From contig NC_004061.1 of the NCBI RefSeq assembly GCF_000007365.1, positions 496,001 to 560,000 of the forward strand: a stretch of 64,000 nucleotides of DNA. The letters run 5' to 3'. How positions within the stretch are numbered: the first letter of the stretch is position 1; each line of letters begins with the position of its first letter. The notes beneath the pieces are model-generated. The model worked only from the letters and a program-made list of their open reading frames with translations, did no database searches and was not told where the DNA came from. Positions 55,891 to 64,000 of this stretch are shown piece by piece. The DNA is from Buchnera aphidicola str. Sg (Schizaphis graminum). GTDB lineage: Bacteria > Pseudomonadota > Gammaproteobacteria > Enterobacterales > Enterobacteriaceae. The position numbers and the translations under genes are program-made.

Positions 55891-56325
55891 TTATCCTTCA
55901 ATTTTACCGCCATAATTTTCAATTGCGAGACGAGCACCTCGAGTTACACGTAACCCATGTAATGTCAAAGCCACTTCTAATTTCCCTGAAAGAATAATTT
56001 TTACATATTTAATATTTTTATTAATAATATTTTCTTTTTTTAAAACTTTTAAATCAATAATATCAGTAGATAATTTTGATATATCCGATAAGCGGACTTC
56101 TGCTGTTATATTTTTTTTACGAGAATTGAATCCAAATTTAGGAATCCTTCTATAAATAGGCATTTGACCTCCTTCAAAACCACGATTAACATGACCTCCA
56201 GATCTAGATTTTTGACCTTTATGACCTCGACCTGCAGTTTTTCCAAAACCAGAACCAATGCCACGACCTAATCTTTTATGATTTTTGCGAGATCCTAAAG
56301 ATGGAGATAAAGTATTCAAACGCAT
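55891..56325 (-). CDS. rplO: 50S ribosomal protein L15
   Basis: L15 is a late-assembly 23S-binding protein with a long basic N-terminal extension. 144 residues, E. coli length; [40 protein letters not shown] and [15 protein letters not shown]. It begins 4 bp after the rpmD stop. Confidence 0.98.
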   Translation of the reverse strand: MRLNTLSPSLGSRKNHKRLGRGIGSGFGKTAGRGHKGQKSRSGGHVNRGFEGGQMPIYRRIPKFGFNSRKKNITAEVRLSDISKLSTDIIDLKVLKKENIINKNIKYVKIILSGKLEVALTLHGLRVTRGARLAIENYGGKIEG

Positions 56326-56329
56326 CTTA

Positions 56330-56509
56330 TCATTCCTCTTGTATTTTTAAAATATAAGATATTTTTTTTATCATACCTCTAATAGACGGAGTATCTTGAC
56401 GTATTACACTATGTCCAATATGACGTAAACCCAATCCTAACAGGGTTTTCTTATGATCAGGTATTCGTCCTATTGAACTTTTAATTTGAGTTATTTTAAT
56501 CGTTTTCAT
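56330..56509 (-). CDS. rpmD: 50S ribosomal protein L30
   Basis: A 59-residue protein, exactly the E. coli length: [40 protein letters not shown] and [16 protein letters not shown] 56509 lies 8 bp after the rpsE stop and the TGA is 4 bp before the rplO start, so the gene fits tightly into the spc operon. Confidence 0.97.
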   Translation of the reverse strand: MKTIKITQIKSSIGRIPDHKKTLLGLGLRHIGHSVIRQDTPSIRGMIKKISYILKIQEE

Positions 56510-56517
56510 TAAAAATT

Positions 56518-57021
56518 TTATCCTAATATGTCTTCAATTAATTTATTTCTTTTAGCTGCTATCATTTCTGGAGATTTCATATTAGTTAATCCATTCATAG
56601 TGGCGCGAACTACATTAATAGGATTAGTTGAACCATAAGTTTTAGCCAATACATTATGTATACCTGCTACTTCTAATACTGCGCGCATAGCTCCACCCGC
56701 AATTATTCCTGTTCCATCTGAAGCTGGTTTCATAAAAATATTTGATCCAGTATGTGAACCCTTTAACGAATGCTGTAAAGTTTTATTTACTAATGGTATA
56801 GTTACCATATTACGTCTAGCTTTTTCCATAGCTTTCTGAATTGCAGCTGGTACCTCACGAGCTTTTCCATAACCAAAACCAACGCGTCCTTCTCCATTTC
56901 CTACTACTGTTAAAGCAGTAAATGAAAATATACGACCGCCTTTAACTGTTTTTGAAACGCGATTTACAGTAATTAGCTTTTCTTGTAATTCACTATTATT
57001 TTTTTTTTCGATATTAGCCAT
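56518..57021 (-). CDS. rpsE: 30S ribosomal protein S5
   Basis: S5 contributes to decoding fidelity and mRNA helicase activity. 167 residues (E. coli length) with [40 protein letters not shown] and [20 protein letters not shown] run of 10 A (T at 56999-57008 on the plus strand) in codons 5-8 is an in-frame homopolymer in an essential gene. Confidence 0.98.
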   Translation of the reverse strand: MANIEKKNNSELQEKLITVNRVSKTVKGGRIFSFTALTVVGNGEGRVGFGYGKAREVPAAIQKAMEKARRNMVTIPLVNKTLQHSLKGSHTGSNIFMKPASDGTGIIAGGAMRAVLEVAGIHNVLAKTYGSTNPINVVRATMNGLTNMKSPEMIAAKRNKLIEDILG

Positions 57022-57036
57022 TCTATATTTTTCACC

Positions 57037-57402
57037 TTAAAACTTTAATCCAAAATTTCGTGCAGAATCTGCTAGTTTTTTTATGCGTCCGTGATATTTA
57101 AAACCAGATCGGTCAAAAGAAACATTAGATATTCCTTTTAATAAAGCTCTTTTAGCAATAATTTTACCAACAATTTCTGCAGCTTCTTTGTTTCCAGTAT
57201 ATTTCAAATCTGATTTAATCTTACTTTCTAAAGTTGAAGCAAAAGCTAAAACTTTTGATTCAGAAGAAATTATTTGAGCATACATATGACGAGAAGTTCG
57301 GTGTACAACTAAACGTATTGCACCCAATGATTTAATTTTACAACGTGCTTTAAGCAATCGACGTGTACGAGAAATTATTTTTTTATTTCTATAAAACATC
57401 AT
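57037..57402 (-). CDS. rplR: 50S ribosomal protein L18
   Basis: L18 carries 5S rRNA into the large subunit. About 120 residues (E. coli 117) with [40 protein letters not shown] and [20 protein letters not shown]. Two ATG codons in a row (57402 and 57399) can start it; the gene begins 1 bp after the rplF stop. Confidence 0.97.
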
Positions 57403-57403
57403 T

Positions 57404-57940
57404 TTACTTTTTCTTAGCCTCTTTCATATGTACAACTTCGTTTGAATATCTAATTCCTTTTCCTTTATAAGGTTCAGGTCTACGATACGATCTTAAATTA
57501 GCAGCTATTTGACCTACTAATTGCTTATCTACCCCTTTAATAACAATCTCTGTTGGAGAAGGGTTTTCTGCTTCAATATAAGGAGGTAAAGAATATACAA
57601 TAGGATGAGAATAACCTAATGACATGTTAACAATATTCCCTTTTGTTAGGGAAACACGATATCCTACTCCAGAAAATTGTAACTTTTTACTAAATTTTTT
57701 TGAAACTCCTATAATCATTGAATTTACAAGAGCTCTCGAAGTTCCTGCTTGAGCCCAGGCATCAGAAAAACCTGAACGTATTGAAAAAGTTATTTTATTA
57801 TTTAGACATTCCACCTTAACTGCATCATGAATAATACGTGAAAGATAACCATATTTTCCTTTAATAGATATTGATTGCAAATTTAATTCAATCTTTATAC
57901 CTTCAGGAATTAAAATTGGACGTTTCGCAACACGAGACAT
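57404..57940 (-). CDS. rplF: 50S ribosomal protein L6
   Basis: L6 lies near the sarcin-ricin loop. The frame opens at 57988 inside rpsH, but ATG 57940 after TGGAGGAAAA gives [20 protein letters not shown] and 178 residues (E. coli 177). [20 protein letters not shown] and [20 protein letters not shown] are diagnostic. Confidence 0.98.
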
Positions 57941-57950
57941 TTTTCCTCCA

Positions 57951-58343
57951 TTAAGCCACATAACATATAACTTCGCCACCCAGACCAAGTCGACGTGCTT
58001 TACGATCTGTCATGATTCCTTGAGAAGTAGAAATTATTGCTATTCCTAAACCTGCCATTACTGTAGGCAAGTTATTCTTTTTTTTATATATTCTTAAACT
58101 TGGTCTACTTACACGTTGAATTGTCTCTATTACAGATTTTCCTTTAAAATATTTTAAAATAACTTCTATCTTGAGTTTATTATTACCTTGGATGTTAAAA
58201 TTTTTAATGTAACCTTCTTTTTTTAGGAGCTCAATAATAGAATATTTTAGTTTAGAACAAGGCATTTTAACAGAATATTTGTTCGCTGATTGACCATTTC
58301 GAATTCGAGTGAGCATATCTGCGACTGGATCTTGCATACTCAT
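57951..58343 (-). CDS. rpsH: 30S ribosomal protein S8
   Basis: S8 binds 16S helix 21 and, in E. coli, represses the spc operon. 130 residues, E. coli length: [38 protein letters not shown] and [10 protein letters not shown]. It starts 30 bp after the rpsN stop. Confidence 0.98.
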   Translation of the reverse strand: MSMQDPVADMLTRIRNGQSANKYSVKMPCSKLKYSIIELLKKEGYIKNFNIQGNNKLKIEVILKYFKGKSVIETIQRVSRPSLRIYKKKNNLPTVMAGLGIAIISTSQGIMTDRKARRLGLGGEVICYVA

Positions 58344-58373
58344 TTTTTTAACTACTCCATAATTTATAAAAAA

Positions 58374-58679
58374 TTACCAGCTAGCTTTTTTCAAACCAGG
58401 AATTTCACCCTTCATAGCTGCTTCTCTAACTTTAATACGACTCAGTCCAAATTTTCTTAAAAAAGCGTGAGGACGACCAGTTTGACGACATCTATTTCTC
58501 TGACGAGATGGACTTGAATCTCGTGGAAAAATCTGTAATTTAAGAACTGCATCCCATCGTTCTTCTTCTGACAATTTAAGATTAGTAATAGTATTTTTTA
58601 ATGCAATACGTTGAGCATAAAATTTATTAGCTAATTTGACACGCTTAACTTCACGTGCTTTCATTGATTGTTTAGCCAT
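58374..58679 (-). CDS. rpsN: 30S ribosomal protein S14
   Basis: 101 residues as in E. coli, the long zinc-free (C-) form: [40 protein letters not shown] and [17 protein letters not shown]. In the 30S head. Confidence 0.98.
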   Translation of the reverse strand: MAKQSMKAREVKRVKLANKFYAQRIALKNTITNLKLSEEERWDAVLKLQIFPRDSSPSRQRNRCRQTGRPHAFLRKFGLSRIKVREAAMKGEIPGLKKASW

Positions 58680-58696
58680 TGAATAATCCTACTAGT

Positions 58697-59236
58697 TCAC
58701 TTACGAAAAGGAAAGTTAAAAGAAGATAACAACAAACGAGCTTCATGATCAGAATTTGCAGTAGTAGTAATAGTGATGTCTAAACCACGAACACGATCAA
58801 TTTTATCATAATCAATTTCAGGAAAAATAATTTGTTCTCGTATTCCTAAGCTATAATTTCCTTTGCCATCAAAAGAATTCGTTGACAAGCCTCTAAAGTC
58901 TCGAATACGTGGAATAGCAATAACAATTAAACGTTCAAAAAAATCCCATTTTCTTTTTCCACGTAAAGTTACTTTACAACCAATAGGGTAACCCTGACGA
59001 ATTTTAAAACCAGCTACAGATTTTCGCGCTTTAGTAATAAGCGGTTTCTGTCCAGAAATTGCAGTTAAATCTAATACAGCATTATCTAGTACTTTTTTAT
59101 CAGACGAAGCAGCACCTACTCCCATATTTAAGGTAATTTTATCAATTTTAGGAACTTGCATAATAGAACTATAATTTAATTCCATCATAAGTTTTTTAAC
59201 TATTTTTGATTTATAATAATCATAAAATGTAGTCAT
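58697..59236 (-). CDS. rplE: 50S ribosomal protein L5
   Basis: L5 binds 5S rRNA and bridges to S13. 179 residues, E. coli length, with [52 protein letters not shown] and [20 protein letters not shown]. 15 bp after rplX. Confidence 0.98.
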   Translation of the reverse strand: MTTFYDYYKSKIVKKLMMELNYSSIMQVPKIDKITLNMGVGAASSDKKVLDNAVLDLTAISGQKPLITKARKSVAGFKIRQGYPIGCKVTLRGKRKWDFFERLIVIAIPRIRDFRGLSTNSFDGKGNYSLGIREQIIFPEIDYDKIDRVRGLDITITTTANSDHEARLLLSSFNFPFRK

Positions 59237-59251
59237 TAAATTACTCCAAAA

Positions 59252-59566
59252 CTATTTAATCGTTTTTTTATTAGATTTAAAAAAACGAACTTTTTTCCCT
59301 TCTTCAAATCTAAAACCAATTCGATCAGCTTTTTTCAATTCTGGATTGAAAATAGCAATATTTGATATTTGAATCGGGGCTTCTTTTTCAAGAATACCAC
59401 CATTTTTATTTTGAGAAGGAAGTGGTTTTTGATGTTTTTTAACTAAATTTAAACCATTAACAATAGCTTTATTTGAAGATAAAATATTTTTAATAATACC
59501 TTTTTTCCCTTTGTCTTTTCCTGTTAAAATAATGATTTCATCATTACGACGTAATTTTAATGCCAT
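59252..59566 (-). CDS. rplX: 50S ribosomal protein L24
   Basis: L24 starts 50S assembly near the exit tunnel. 104 residues, E. coli length: the KOW motif is in [18 protein letters not shown], then [20 protein letters not shown] and [20 protein letters not shown]. 23 bp after rplN. Confidence 0.98.
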   Translation of the reverse strand: MALKLRRNDEIIILTGKDKGKKGIIKNILSSNKAIVNGLNLVKKHQKPLPSQNKNGGILEKEAPIQISNIAIFNPELKKADRIGFRFEEGKKVRFFKSNKKTIK

Positions 59567-59589
59567 TTTTTATTCCTCAAAATTATATA

Positions 59590-59958
59590 TTACAAAACTT
59601 CCGGAGCTAACGAAATAATTTTCATAAATTTTTCAATTCTCAATTCACGCGTAACAGGTCCAAAAATACGAGTACCAACAGGTTGTTCATTATTATTTAA
59701 CACAACACAAGCATTATTATCAAAACGAATTATAGAACCATCAGAGCGTCTTACTCCTTTTTTTGTTCTGACAACTACAGCTTTTAATACTTCTCCTTTT
59801 TTTACTTTTCCACGAGGTATGGCTTCCTTGATTGTAATTTTAATTATGTCACCAATACGTGCGTATCGGCGACGGGAACCACCGAGCACTTTAATACACA
59901 TAGCTGAACGAGCACCAGAATTATCAGCTACATTCAAAATAGTTTGTTCTTGAATCAT
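59590..59958 (-). CDS. rplN: 50S ribosomal protein L14
   Basis: L14 lies at the subunit interface. 122 residues (E. coli 123): [59 protein letters not shown] and [20 protein letters not shown]. First gene of the spc operon; GGAATTTTATAAAT precedes ATG. Confidence 0.98.
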   Translation of the reverse strand: MIQEQTILNVADNSGARSAMCIKVLGGSRRRYARIGDIIKITIKEAIPRGKVKKGEVLKAVVVRTKKGVRRSDGSIIRFDNNACVVLNNNEQPVGTRIFGPVTRELRIEKFMKIISLAPEVL

Positions 59959-60089
59959 ATTTATAAAATTCCAATTAATTATAGTTATTTAACTAAAAAA
60001 ACTTTAAAACATTATAATATTAGTGATCTCAAATAGATATAAAACATGAGCAGACCTAAGTTTGTTCATGTTTTTAAAAAAAATAATTT
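59959..60089 (-). promoter_or_regulatory. S10/spc operon boundary with hairpin
   Basis: This 131-bp gap separates rpsQ (end of S10 operon) from rplN (start of spc). On the minus strand AAACATGAACA, loop AACTTAGGTC, TGCTCATGTTT (60035-60070 region) forms a stem with one mismatch followed by TATAT, a candidate S10 terminator. TATAAT elements downstream may be the spc promoter, but no convincing -35 was found. Confidence 0.5.
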
Positions 60090-60344
60090 TCAAAAAATAT
60101 TCTTTTCAAGAATTTTAACTAATATCCAAGATTTGGTTTTAGAAATTGGTCTAGACTCGCGAATTTCTATTAAATCACCAATAGAACATTCATTTTTTTC
60201 ATCGTGAATATGTAATTTTGTTGTTTTTTTAACAAATTTTCCGTAAATTGGATGTTTTACAAAACGTTCAATTGCAACAACAGCAGATTTATTCATCTTG
60301 TTACTTGTAACACGACCTTGTAAAGTACGAATTTTTTCCTTCAT
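60090..60344 (-). CDS. rpsQ: 30S ribosomal protein S17
   Basis: S17 binds the 16S 5' domain. ATG 60344 overlaps the rpmC stop as ATGA and lies 8 nt after AAGGAAT, giving [20 protein letters not shown] and 84 residues, the E. coli length; ATG 60353 is less likely. [20 protein letters not shown] is diagnostic. Last gene of the S10 operon. Confidence 0.97.
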
Positions 60345-60538
60345 TTTACACATTCCTTTTCTTTTAACAGCATCTTTACTTGTGCAATGTTTTTTCTAAC
60401 TTTACGCAATAAATGTGGTTGCTTTAATTTTCCAGATGCAGATTGCATACGAAGATTAAATTGTTCTCTTAGTAATTGTAAAAGTTCTATGTTAAGATCT
60501 TGGCGATTTTTTTTACGAAATTTTATTATTTCCTTCAT
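60341..60538 (-). CDS. rpmC: 50S ribosomal protein L29
   Basis: A two-helix protein at the exit tunnel, 65 residues (E. coli 63): [40 protein letters not shown]. Its ATG overlaps the rplP stop by one base (TAATG), and its stop overlaps rpsQ. Confidence 0.97.
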
Positions 60539-60948
60539 TACATCACCATTTTAGTTACAAAGGTGGTTTTAATAGGTAACTTTGCTGCAGCTAATTTAAA
60601 TGCTTCACGTGATTCTTCTTCAGAAACTCCATCCATTTCATAGAGAATTTTACCTGGCTGAATTAAAGCAACCCAGTATTCAACATTACCTTTTCCTTTA
60701 CCCATTCTTACCTCTAATGGTTTTTGAGTGATGGGTTTATCAGGAAAAACACGTATCCAAATTTTACCTTGCCTTTTAATATAACGAGTTATAGCTCTAC
60801 GTGCAGATTCAATTTGTCGAGCTGTCAAACGTCCTCGATCAATTGCTTTTAATCCAAAGAGACCAAAACTAACATTAGCACCAAAAGCAAGTCCACGATT
60901 GCGCCCTTTATGCATTTTACGAAATTTAGTACGTTTTGGTTGCAACAT
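60538..60948 (-). CDS. rplP: 50S ribosomal protein L16
   Basis: L16 helps shape the A site of the 50S subunit. 136 residues, E. coli length: [60 protein letters not shown] and [20 protein letters not shown]. 12 bp after rpsC. Confidence 0.98.
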
Positions 60949-60960
60949 TAATATGTTCTC

Positions 60961-61662
60961 CTACTTACGATTTTTGCGATGTTGCTTTTTTATTTGAATG
61001 GAAGATTTTTCTAATTTTTCAATAGTTGACATTCCACCCAGTATTTCTCCTTTAAAAATCCATACTTTTACACCTATTACACCGTATGTTGTATGTGCTT
61101 CTGAAATACTATAATCAATATTTGCACGAAGAGTATGCAATGGTACTCTTCCTTCTCGATACCATTCTCTACGAGCAATTTCAGCACCTCCTAATCGGCC
61201 ACTAACTTCTACTTTAATACCTTTTGCACCTTGTCTCATGGCATTTTGAACAGATCTTTTCATGGCGCGTCGAAACATAACTCGTCTTTCTAACTGAGAA
61301 GTAATACTTTCTGAAACAAGTTTAGCATCTAACTCTGGTTTACGTACTTCAGAAATATTGATTTGAGCTGGAACGCCAGTGATTTTTGCAATATTAATCC
61401 TAAGTTTTTCTACATCTTCTCCTTTTTTTCCTATCACGATACCTGGTCTAGCAGTATAAATAGTAACACGAATACTTTTAGCTGGCCTTTCAATAATAAT
61501 GCGAGAAACTGATGCTTTTACTAATTTTTTCATCAAAAATTGACGAACTTTATAATCACTATCTAGATGGTCAGCAAAGTCTTTTGTATTGGCAAACCAT
61601 ACAGAATTCCATTTTTTTATTATACCCAGTCGCATACCATTAGGATGTACTTTTTGACCCAT
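60961..61662 (-). CDS. rpsC: 30S ribosomal protein S3
   Basis: S3 lines the mRNA entry. 233 residues, E. coli length: [22 protein letters not shown] domain with [19 protein letters not shown], and the C-terminal [20 protein letters not shown]. It ends in a lysine/arginine tail. Confidence 0.98.
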   Translation of the reverse strand: MGQKVHPNGMRLGIIKKWNSVWFANTKDFADHLDSDYKVRQFLMKKLVKASVSRIIIERPAKSIRVTIYTARPGIVIGKKGEDVEKLRINIAKITGVPAQINISEVRKPELDAKLVSESITSQLERRVMFRRAMKRSVQNAMRQGAKGIKVEVSGRLGGAEIARREWYREGRVPLHTLRANIDYSISEAHTTYGVIGVKVWIFKGEILGGMSTIEKLEKSSIQIKKQHRKNRK

Positions 61663-61681
61663 TTAACTCTTCTCCAAAATG

Positions 61682-62014
61682 TTAACGATCAGACACAATT
61701 ACAGTAATATGACTAGTGCGTTTTAAAATACGATCTGCACGTCCTTTAGCACGTGGCATCATTCTTTTCATCGTTGAACCTTCGTCAACAAATATGTTTT
61801 TTATTCTTAATTGATCGACATCTAAACCATCATTATGTTCAGCGTTTGCTAGAGCTGATTCCAAAACTTTTTTTACTAAAATAGCAGCTTTTTTATTATT
61901 AAAATTCAAAATGTTTAAAGCCTTTGGAACTTTTTTCCCACGAATTAAATCTGCTATTAAACGAATTTTTTGAGCAGAACAACGAGCTTGACGATGTTGA
62001 GCTAAAGTTTCCAT
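61682..62014 (-). CDS. rplV: 50S ribosomal protein L22
   Basis: L22 reaches into the exit tunnel. 110 residues, E. coli length: [35 protein letters not shown] and the tunnel hairpin [20 protein letters not shown]. 18 bp after rpsS. Confidence 0.98.
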   Translation of the reverse strand: METLAQHRQARCSAQKIRLIADLIRGKKVPKALNILNFNNKKAAILVKKVLESALANAEHNDGLDVDQLRIKNIFVDEGSTMKRMMPRAKGRADRILKRTSHITVIVSDR

Positions 62015-62032
62015 TTATCCCTCTTTTTTTAT

Positions 62033-62311
62033 CTAACGTTTTTTTACTTTTTTATCTGCAGTATGTCCTCTATAAGTACGGGTTAAGGAAAATTCACCCA
62101 ATTTGTGACCAACCATTTCTTCAGTAATAAAAATTGGAATATGATGACGTCCATTGTGAACAGATATTGTTAGACCTACCATATTTGGAAAAACTGTTGA
62201 ACGTCTAGACCAAGTTTTTAAAGGTTTCTTATCATTTATCTTTACTGCTTTTTCTACTTTTTTTAATAAACTAACATCAATGAAAGGACCTTTTTTAAGA
62301 GAACGTGGCAT
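62033..62311 (-). CDS. rpsS: 30S ribosomal protein S19
   Basis: S19 forms part of the 30S head with S13. 92 residues, E. coli length: [40 protein letters not shown] and [19 protein letters not shown]. Confidence 0.98.
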   Translation of the reverse strand: MPRSLKKGPFIDVSLLKKVEKAVKINDKKPLKTWSRRSTVFPNMVGLTISVHNGRHHIPIFITEEMVGHKLGEFSLTRTYRGHTADKKVKKR

Positions 62312-62327
62312 AAATGATCCTCTAAAG

Positions 62328-63149
62328 TTATTTATGACGATGACGCAAAATAAACTTTTCAGTGCGCTTATTTTTTCGAGTTTTCTTACCTTTAGTTTGA
62401 AGTCCCCATGGTGTTACTGGATGCTTTCCAAAATTTCTTCCTTCACCGCCTCCATGAGGATGATCAACCGGATTCATAGCTGTACCACGAACCGTCGGTC
62501 GAATACCTATCCAACGTGAAGCACCTGCTTTTCCTAAAACTTTTAACATATGTTCAGAATTTCCGACTTCACCAATTGTAGCTCTACAATTAGATTCTGT
62601 TTTTCTCATTTCACCAGATCTTAATCTTAAGGTAGCATATTCTTTATCACATGCAACTAATTGTACATAACTGCCAGCAGAACGAGCTATTTGTCCTCCT
62701 TTTCCTGGTCTCATTTCTACGTTGTGAATAAACGAACCAACTGGAATATTTTTAATAGGTAAAGAATTTCCTATTTTAATAGGAACATTTTCACCAGATA
62801 TAACTGTATCGCCTACTTTTAAATTTTTAGGCGCTAAAATGTAATTTCTTTTTCCATCTTTATATAATATTAATGCAATATTAGATGAACGATTAGGATC
62901 ATATTCAAATCGTTCTATAGAAGCTGTTATGTTATCTTTATTTCTTTTAAAATCTATTATTCGATATATCCTTTTATGTCCTCCGCCAATATGACGAGTT
63001 GTAATTCTACCGTTATTATTGCGCCCTCCAGTTTTACTTTTTTTTGATAAAAGTAAAGAATACGGCTTTCCTTTATACAATTCTTTATTTACAACTTTAA
63101 TAACGTGGCGACGACCCGGAGATGTCGGTTTGCATTTAACAATTGCCAT
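62328..63149 (-). CDS. rplB: 50S ribosomal protein L2
   Basis: L2 is near the peptidyl-transferase centre. 273 residues, E. coli length: [40 protein letters not shown] and [20 protein letters not shown], which contains the conserved His of the PVDHPHGGG loop. Confidence 0.99.
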   Translation of the reverse strand: MAIVKCKPTSPGRRHVIKVVNKELYKGKPYSLLLSKKSKTGGRNNNGRITTRHIGGGHKRIYRIIDFKRNKDNITASIERFEYDPNRSSNIALILYKDGKRNYILAPKNLKVGDTVISGENVPIKIGNSLPIKNIPVGSFIHNVEMRPGKGGQIARSAGSYVQLVACDKEYATLRLRSGEMRKTESNCRATIGEVGNSEHMLKVLGKAGASRWIGIRPTVRGTAMNPVDHPHGGGEGRNFGKHPVTPWGLQTKGKKTRKNKRTEKFILRHRHK

Positions 63150-63164
63150 TGTTTTCTCCTCCGA

Positions 63165-63467
63165 CTACTCTATATTACTCATAAAATCTAAGTTTTGACC
63201 TTTTTTAACTTTAATATACGCTTTCTTCCAATCACTTCGATAAATAATGCGATTAGATTGACGCTTTTTTTTACCTTTAACATATACTGTTTTTACACTT
63301 TCGACTTGAATATTAAATAAATTTTGCACTGCAAATTTAATTTCATTTTTAGTGGTATTTCTAGAAACCTTTAAAACTACAGTATTAAATTTTTCCATAG
63401 ATATAGATGATTTTTCAGATATATGTGGAGAAAGTAATACTTTAAGAAAACGTTCTTGAGAAATCAT
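63165..63467 (-). CDS. rplW: 50S ribosomal protein L23
   Basis: L23 is the docking site for trigger factor and SRP at the exit tunnel; both partners (tig, ffs) are also in this window. ATG 63467 overlaps the rplD stop as ATGA and gives [20 protein letters not shown], 100 residues (E. coli length). [20 protein letters not shown] and [19 protein letters not shown] follow. Confidence 0.98.
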   Translation of the reverse strand: MISQERFLKVLLSPHISEKSSISMEKFNTVVLKVSRNTTKNEIKFAVQNLFNIQVESVKTVYVKGKKKRQSNRIIYRSDWKKAYIKVKKGQNLDFMSNIE

Positions 63468-64000
63468 GAAAGCATTTCCTCTACCTTCTTTAACGCTGCA
63501 ACAGTAATTATAATATGCTCGAAAGCAATTAGACTCACTGGATCCATAGAACATACGTCTTTGACATCAACAGAATATAAGTTTCTAGACGCAAGAAATA
63601 AATTATTTTCTATTTCTTTAGTTAAAATAAGCACATTGTTTAATTTGATTTCTTTCAATTTTTTAACTAAAAGATTGGTTTTAGGTAAATCTAATGAAAA
63701 TTTTTCAAATATAATTAGTCTTTTTTGACGTATTAATTCAGAAAAAATACTTTTTAATGCACCACGATACATTTTTTTATTAATTTTTTGAGAATGTGAT
63801 TGTGGTTTTGAAGCAAATGTTACTCCTCCTGAGCGCCATATAGGACTTCTAAAAGAACCTGCACGTGCACGACCGGTACCTTTTTGGCGCCATGGTTTTC
63901 TACCTGATCCGGAAACATCAGCACGACTTTTTTGTGCTCGTGTACCTTGACGAGTAGAAGCTGAATAAGCAACAACTACTTGATGAATTAGAGCTTCATT
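63464..64000 (-). CDS. rplD: 50S ribosomal protein L4, 5' end outside window
   Basis: L4 contacts the exit tunnel and, in E. coli, represses the S10 operon. The frame is open to the right edge, encoding [20 protein letters not shown] from base 64000 inward, then [19 protein letters not shown] and [20 protein letters not shown]. About 178 of about 201 residues are visible; the Met in [18 protein letters not shown] is internal. About 23 residues lie outside. Confidence 0.97.
   Translation of the reverse strand, partial: NEALIHQVVVAYSASTRQGTRAQKSRADVSGSGRKPWRQKGTGRARAGSFRSPIWRSGGVTFASKPQSHSQKINKKMYRGALKSIFSELIRQKRLIIFEKFSLDLPKTNLLVKKLKEIKLNNVLILTKEIENNLFLASRNLYSVDVKDVCSMDPVSLIAFEHIIITVAALKKVEEMLS

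Overview
This window is a piece of the chromosome of Buchnera aphidicola, the obligate intracellular symbiont of aphids. The DNA is strongly AT-rich. Nearly every ORF is a clear orthologue of an Escherichia coli gene in a short, lysine/asparagine/isoleucine-rich version. Genes lie in E. coli-like order with many neighbours deleted, and there are no insertion sequences, prophages, integrons or CRISPR arrays. The 23S-5S rRNA genes lie behind aroE and tRNA-Glu with no 16S gene, the arrangement known from Buchnera. Which aphid host strain this is cannot be told from the sequence alone.

Layout: (1) 1-9.2 kb: recC (cut by the window edge), recB and recD, facing argA, the first enzyme of arginine synthesis and part of the symbiont's amino-acid supply to its host. 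(2) 9.4-18.1 kb: initiator tRNA-fMet, mltA, a riboflavin/thiamine/NusB cluster (ribE, thiL, a ribD split by one in-frame stop, nusB), the isoprenoid pair ispA-dxs, the transporter yajR and the sulfur-relay gene tusE. (3) 18.1-22.8 kb: cyoABCDE, cytochrome bo3 oxidase plus heme O synthase. (4) 23.1-31.6 kb: protein quality control (bolA, tig, clpP, clpX, lon, ppiD). (5) 31.7-43.8 kb: queC, the ABC exporter mdlAB, the 4.5S RNA gene ffs (opposite strand, untranslated), a short dnaX, ybaB, htpG, adk, tRNA-Arg(TCT), folD, cysS, ybeD and cspE. (6) 44.1-49.6 kb, minus strand: smg-tsaC-aroE-tRNA-Glu-23S-5S, with a good sigma70 promoter just upstream of tRNA-Glu, a boxA, a 23S processing stem and a perfect 44-bp terminator palindrome. 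(7) 49.8-51.3 kb: def-fmt. (8) 51.4-64.0 kb, minus strand: the alpha, spc and S10 ribosomal protein operons in enterobacterial order from rplD (cut by the window edge) to rplQ, including the small genes rpmJ and rpmD.

The genes form a reduced but coherent core: translation and its machinery, proteostasis, double-strand-end processing, aerobic respiration and a few vitamin and amino-acid steps. I found no convincing new multigene system. The points most worth checking are the stop-split ribD, whose second half has a well-placed Shine-Dalgarno in front of an AUA codon; the conserved heat-shock-like leader of lon; shortened or altered proteins (DnaX without tau domains, YajR without its C-terminal domain, MltA without a lipobox); long poly(A) tracts inside reading frames; and several hairpins or palindromes in the few remaining intergenic gaps.
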